Shown piece after piece: positions 61,800 through 64,000 of a DNA stretch of 64,000 nt. The notes beneath the pieces are model-generated. The model worked only from the letters and a program-made list of their open reading frames with translations. It did not search any database and was not told the DNA's origin. Origin of the DNA: Prorocentrum cordatum. Taxonomy: Eukaryota; Sar; Dinophyceae; Prorocentrales; Prorocentraceae. The DNA is taken from assembly GCA_963575745.1 (NCBI GenBank), contig CAUYUJ010018567.1, forward strand, positions 137,112-201,111, given 5' to 3'. Every line of letters starts with the position of its first letter. Within the stretch, counting starts at the first letter, position 1. Made by a program: the position numbers and the translations under genes.

Positions 61800-62345
61800 T
61801 CCAAGACTCGTCGGAACGTTGGCGACGTTGGCGACGTTGGCGACGCTGGCGACGCTGGCAATCCGTGCAGTGTGGAGTCTGTGCCGATGTCGTTCATGAC
61901 GCGACGGAACGTTGGCGACGTTGGCGACGTGGGCACGCTGTGGAATCCATGCAGCGGGGAGTCTGGGGAGTCTGTGCCGATGTCGTTCATGACGCGGCGG
62001 AACGTTGGCAAGCCGTGGAATCCGTGGAATCCGTGGAAGCCGTGGAATCCGTGCGGAGGGGAATCTGCACCGATGTCGTTCAAGACGCGACGGAACGATG
62101 GCAAGCCGTGCAGTCCGTGGAATCCGTGGAATCCGTGCAGAGGGGAGTCTGTGCCGATTTCGTTCAAGACGCGACGGAACGTTGGCAGGTCGTGCAATTC
62201 GTGCAGTCCGTGGAATCCGTGCAGTCCGTGCAGTGGGGAATCTGCAGCGACGTTGTCCAAAACCCGACGGAACACTGGCAGGTCGTGCAATTCGTGCAGT
62301 CCGTGCAATCCATGCAATCCATGGAGTGGCGAATCCGCAGGCGCG
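61800..62345. repeat. Nested VNTR: 9-bp units within about 92-bp higher-order units
   Basis: The phrase gacggaacgttggc recurs at about 61808, 61902, 61994, 62087, 62170 and 62266 (spacing 83-96 bp). Between the phrases lie runs of 9-bp units (ggcgacgtt at the left, ccgtggaat and ccgtgcagt at the right). Most lengths are near multiples of three, so frames on both strands stay open. The minus strand gives a Phe-Arg-Arg-Val ... His-Gly-Phe pattern. Confidence 0.85.
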
Positions 62346-62718
62346 ACAGGCGCGACCGGCGCGACCGGCGCGAGGCGTTTGATGACTGTGGCTGTATAGA
62401 ACCCATGCCCTCGCTGCAGACGATGGACGAGGCGCACACACGAGGCACACACGAGGCAACAGCTCGAGGGCCCGCGTAGACTCGCCCTTCTTGATCCAGA
62501 GGCCAGCCCTGCACCCGCAGCAGCCGCCGCAGCACCCTCTCCCCATCCCGCACCCGCGCGACGTGCGCAACGCAGATGATCGGACGGGGTTGCAGGGATA
62601 GTCGGCGGAGATTGCCCGTACTTCCGATCTGGACGTAGCCCGCGCATGCCAGTGCAAATAACCCAGGGCCGCAATCGATGTGGGCGCAGAAGCTTCGGAA
62701 CTCGGAAGGCGTCGCCAT
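62164..62718 (-). CDS. GIY-YIG-like (T5orf172-type) protein, second of a tandem pair
   Basis: ATG 62718. Residues 1-100 parallel the upstream ORF in order and spacing: SEFRSFC against HEFVRFC, GLFALACAGYVQIGSTGNLRRL against GGLYAIQ...IKIGYAQNLLQRL. This is the GxxY/F-A...KIG-type core of the GIY-YIG/T5orf172 group (bacteriophage and Mug113-like proteins). The catalytic Tyr of the first block is replaced by Phe here. After about residue 110 the frame runs into the VNTR (CTDCTNC repeats), so the real C-terminus is unknown. It starts right after TAATAA ending the upstream ORF, in the same frame. Confidence 0.5.
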   Translation of the reverse strand: MATPSEFRSFCAHIDCGPGLFALACAGYVQIGSTGNLRRLSLQPRPIICVAHVARVRDGERVLRRLLRVQGWPLDQEGRVYAGPRAVASCVPRVCASSIVCSEGMGSIQPQSSNASRRSRRSRLSRLRIRHSMDCMDCTDCTNCTTCQCSVGFWTTSLQIPHCTDCTDSTDCTNCTTCQRSVAS

Positions 62719-62721
62719 TTA

Positions 62722-63315
62722 TTATAGCTGCGGACTCTCCCGTGCGACGCACCGGCCTCTCGGCCGAGCTTTCTCCCAAACGCAGCCTGGGTCGTCCTCG
62801 CACCTCGGAGGCACTGTCTTGCGGCGCGAGAGGCACGGCTTCAAAATAGGGTGAATCATTGCGGTTGCAAGCAGGCCCTGCTTCAAAGAGGCAGCCGACG
62901 GCGGGGCGGCGGCCTCCTGTTCAAAGGCGTAGAAATGTTCCCTCAGGTTGGGGCTGAGCGAGCGCTGCAGTCGCCGCATCGTTTCGAGTATCTTGCCCTT
63001 CGCGCTCGGGTGCATCCACTCGTCGCGCGCGAAAACAAAATCCCTCAGCTCGTATTTCAAGGCCGCCTCAGCGAGCTGCAGGACGCGCCTCTTGCCGATG
63101 TGTGTGTCGTTGGGCCGGTTCATCCGCGCGACAGCGAGGATCTTGATGCCCTGCGGATACGCGTAATGCCACGCGGCCAACCGTTGCAGGAGGTTTTGAG
63201 CGTAGCCGATCTTTATCGGCTCGCCTGCAAGGCCGACGGGCTGGATCGCGTAAAGCCCCCCCTTCTCGCAAGCGCGCCCCTGGCAGAATCGGACGAACTC
63301 ATGGTAGGAAGCCAT
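62722..63315 (-). CDS. GIY-YIG-like (T5orf172-type) protein, first of a tandem pair
   Basis: 197 residues from ATG 63315. GGLYAIQPVG (about 19-28), PIKIGYAQNLLQRL (about 34-47), ILAVARM, an AEAALKYEL helix and DEWMHPS match the T5orf172/Mug113 branch of GIY-YIG proteins, which cut or bind DNA. The C-terminal 60 residues are basic and low-complexity. It follows the upstream hypothetical gene by 67 bp and is followed by a second TAA and the ATG of its paralogue, giving an operon-like look unusual for a eukaryote. Confidence 0.6.
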   Translation of the reverse strand: MASYHEFVRFCQGRACEKGGLYAIQPVGLAGEPIKIGYAQNLLQRLAAWHYAYPQGIKILAVARMNRPNDTHIGKRRVLQLAEAALKYELRDFVFARDEWMHPSAKGKILETMRRLQRSLSPNLREHFYAFEQEAAAPPSAASLKQGLLATAMIHPILKPCLSRRKTVPPRCEDDPGCVWEKARPRGRCVARESPQL

Positions 63316-63382
63316 TATTTTTCCATAATACCATTTCTTCTCAGCGAGGTGTTAGGGATCTTGGGTGAGTGCTGCGATCGAA

Positions 63383-63973
63383 TCAGCGAAGCGCGTCAGC
63401 AAATTCGCGCAATCTCGAAGCGAGGCTTCTCAGCGCAGAGCCATCCGCGCAGACCGCAGTGACACGCATGGAAATGCCGAAGCGAAACTGGTATTCGACT
63501 ACCGCCCCAGCGGCCTCTAGCAGGTCGGCACAGTCACGCACGTCGTCTTCGCAGACGGAGCCGGAAAGATTGCGGAGCCAGAGCACTGCCCGTTCGAGTT
63601 CTTTGCTGGTGCAAGCGAACGCGGCGCCGCTGAACGTCTGGCAAGGTTGACTGTGGAAGACGGAAGCAACACGGTCGAGCCGGCGGGACAAGTCACAAGT
63701 CGTTTCTGGGTCGCTGAAGTCCCAATCCAGATCGAGCTCCTCGCCGACCCGATAGTAAACGTAGGCATCGCGGTCGTCGGCCACGAACTTCAACGCGCGA
63801 GCGCTGGCGCACACGATGTCTTGGTAACGCCGCGCCGCGTCCCGCAGCGCAGACAGCTTCAACTGTTCGCGCAGCAGCTGCGCCCTCGCGTGGTCGCACA
63901 CGGAAAGCAACGCCTCCGACAAGAGCACTCCAGCCTGACAAACGGCCGACTTGTTGAAATAGCCCCCGAGCAT
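63383..63973 (-). CDS. Hypothetical protein, mostly helical
   Basis: 196 residues from ATG 63973 to TGA 63383. Alternating Leu/Ala/Arg-rich stretches suggest a helical bundle. Visible pieces are ELDLDWDFSD and a C-terminal ADLLEAAGAVVEYQ. I do not recognise the family. It is first of three same-strand ORFs with short gaps (67 and 3 bp), so it may act with the GIY-YIG-like pair. Only 27 bp of sequence remain upstream in the window. Confidence 0.55.
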   Translation of the reverse strand: MLGGYFNKSAVCQAGVLLSEALLSVCDHARAQLLREQLKLSALRDAARRYQDIVCASARALKFVADDRDAYVYYRVGEELDLDWDFSDPETTCDLSRRLDRVASVFHSQPCQTFSGAAFACTSKELERAVLWLRNLSGSVCEDDVRDCADLLEAAGAVVEYQFRFGISMRVTAVCADGSALRSLASRLREFADALR

Positions 63974-64000
63974 TTCTCCGCTGAGCCGAACGCGGCGCCG

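Noticed and set aside
61757-62836. A 359-residue minus-strand frame overlapping the second GIY-YIG-like ORF
   Set aside because: Its upper part is antisense or off-frame to better-supported ORFs and its lower part is the VNTR.
1-64000. tRNA, rRNA, 5S or spliced-leader RNA genes
   Set aside because: No cloverleaf, rRNA-like stretch or dinoflagellate spliced-leader sequence was recognised by eye; a covariance-model scan was not possible.

Overview
The window looks like nuclear DNA of a dinoflagellate or close relative (confidence about 0.7). Four things point that way. (1) Three non-LTR retrotransposon (LINE) copies carry a reverse transcriptase with a W/F-A-D-N motif C, of a type I associate with Symbiodinium/Polarella-like genomes. 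(2) Apparent introns have GA-AG or GC-AG ends flanked by AG|G. (3) Gene density is low and most of the sequence is nested tandem repeat. (4) One gene, and one domain of a second, resemble the aGPT-PPlase / 5-hydroxymethyluracil-DNA-kinase helical family, which is notable because dinoflagellate DNA contains 5-hydroxymethyluracil. All names come from reading motifs; no database search was run.

Layout. 1-29.2 kb is a mosaic of a few repeat modules (about 175 bp, about 350 bp and others). Two of them carry a 10-bp-stem hairpin whose stem pairs covary between module types. Three minus-strand LINEs sit inside it: A (3785-9538, ORF1 and ORF2 open), B (10697-16025, complete in outline but with extra stops) and C (17587-19152, an internally deleted derivative). 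All three interrupt the same position, the loop or 3' arm of that hairpin; B and C have 9- and 8-bp target duplications. The C-terminal RNase H of all three has its catalytic blocks in circularly permuted order. In A and B, ORF1 and ORF2 are in one frame separated by a UGA followed by C, with no AUG ahead of the endonuclease domain.

29.2-31.1 kb is low-complexity and degenerate repeat. 31.1-44.7 kb is a virus- or plasmid-like island with all genes on the minus strand: a SWIM zinc-finger protein coupled to a C2H2-finger/nuclease-like protein, a D5-type SF3 primase-helicase, a Ser-rich small protein, a RING protein, an AlkB-like 2OG-Fe(II) dioxygenase, and a second SF3-type helicase fused to an aGPT-PPlase/HMUDK-like C-terminal domain. 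It also holds an AT-rich patch, a 74-bp tandem array and a recurring 11-13 bp palindrome. Some of its genes are damaged or spliced.

44.8-49.7 kb is tandem repeat, including about twelve copies of a 135-bp unit. 49.8-53.5 kb is a tandem duplication of a gene family with a shared N-terminus, one copy ending in MORN repeats, each preceded by paired 16-bp CACATGTG-centred palindromes. 53.7-57.4 kb is repeats. 57.45-59.08 kb is a multi-exon aGPT-PPlase/HMUDK-like gene. 59.2-64 kb holds a hypothetical gene, minisatellites and an operon-like minus-strand set with two tandem GIY-YIG-like (T5orf172-type) ORFs separated only by TAATAA.
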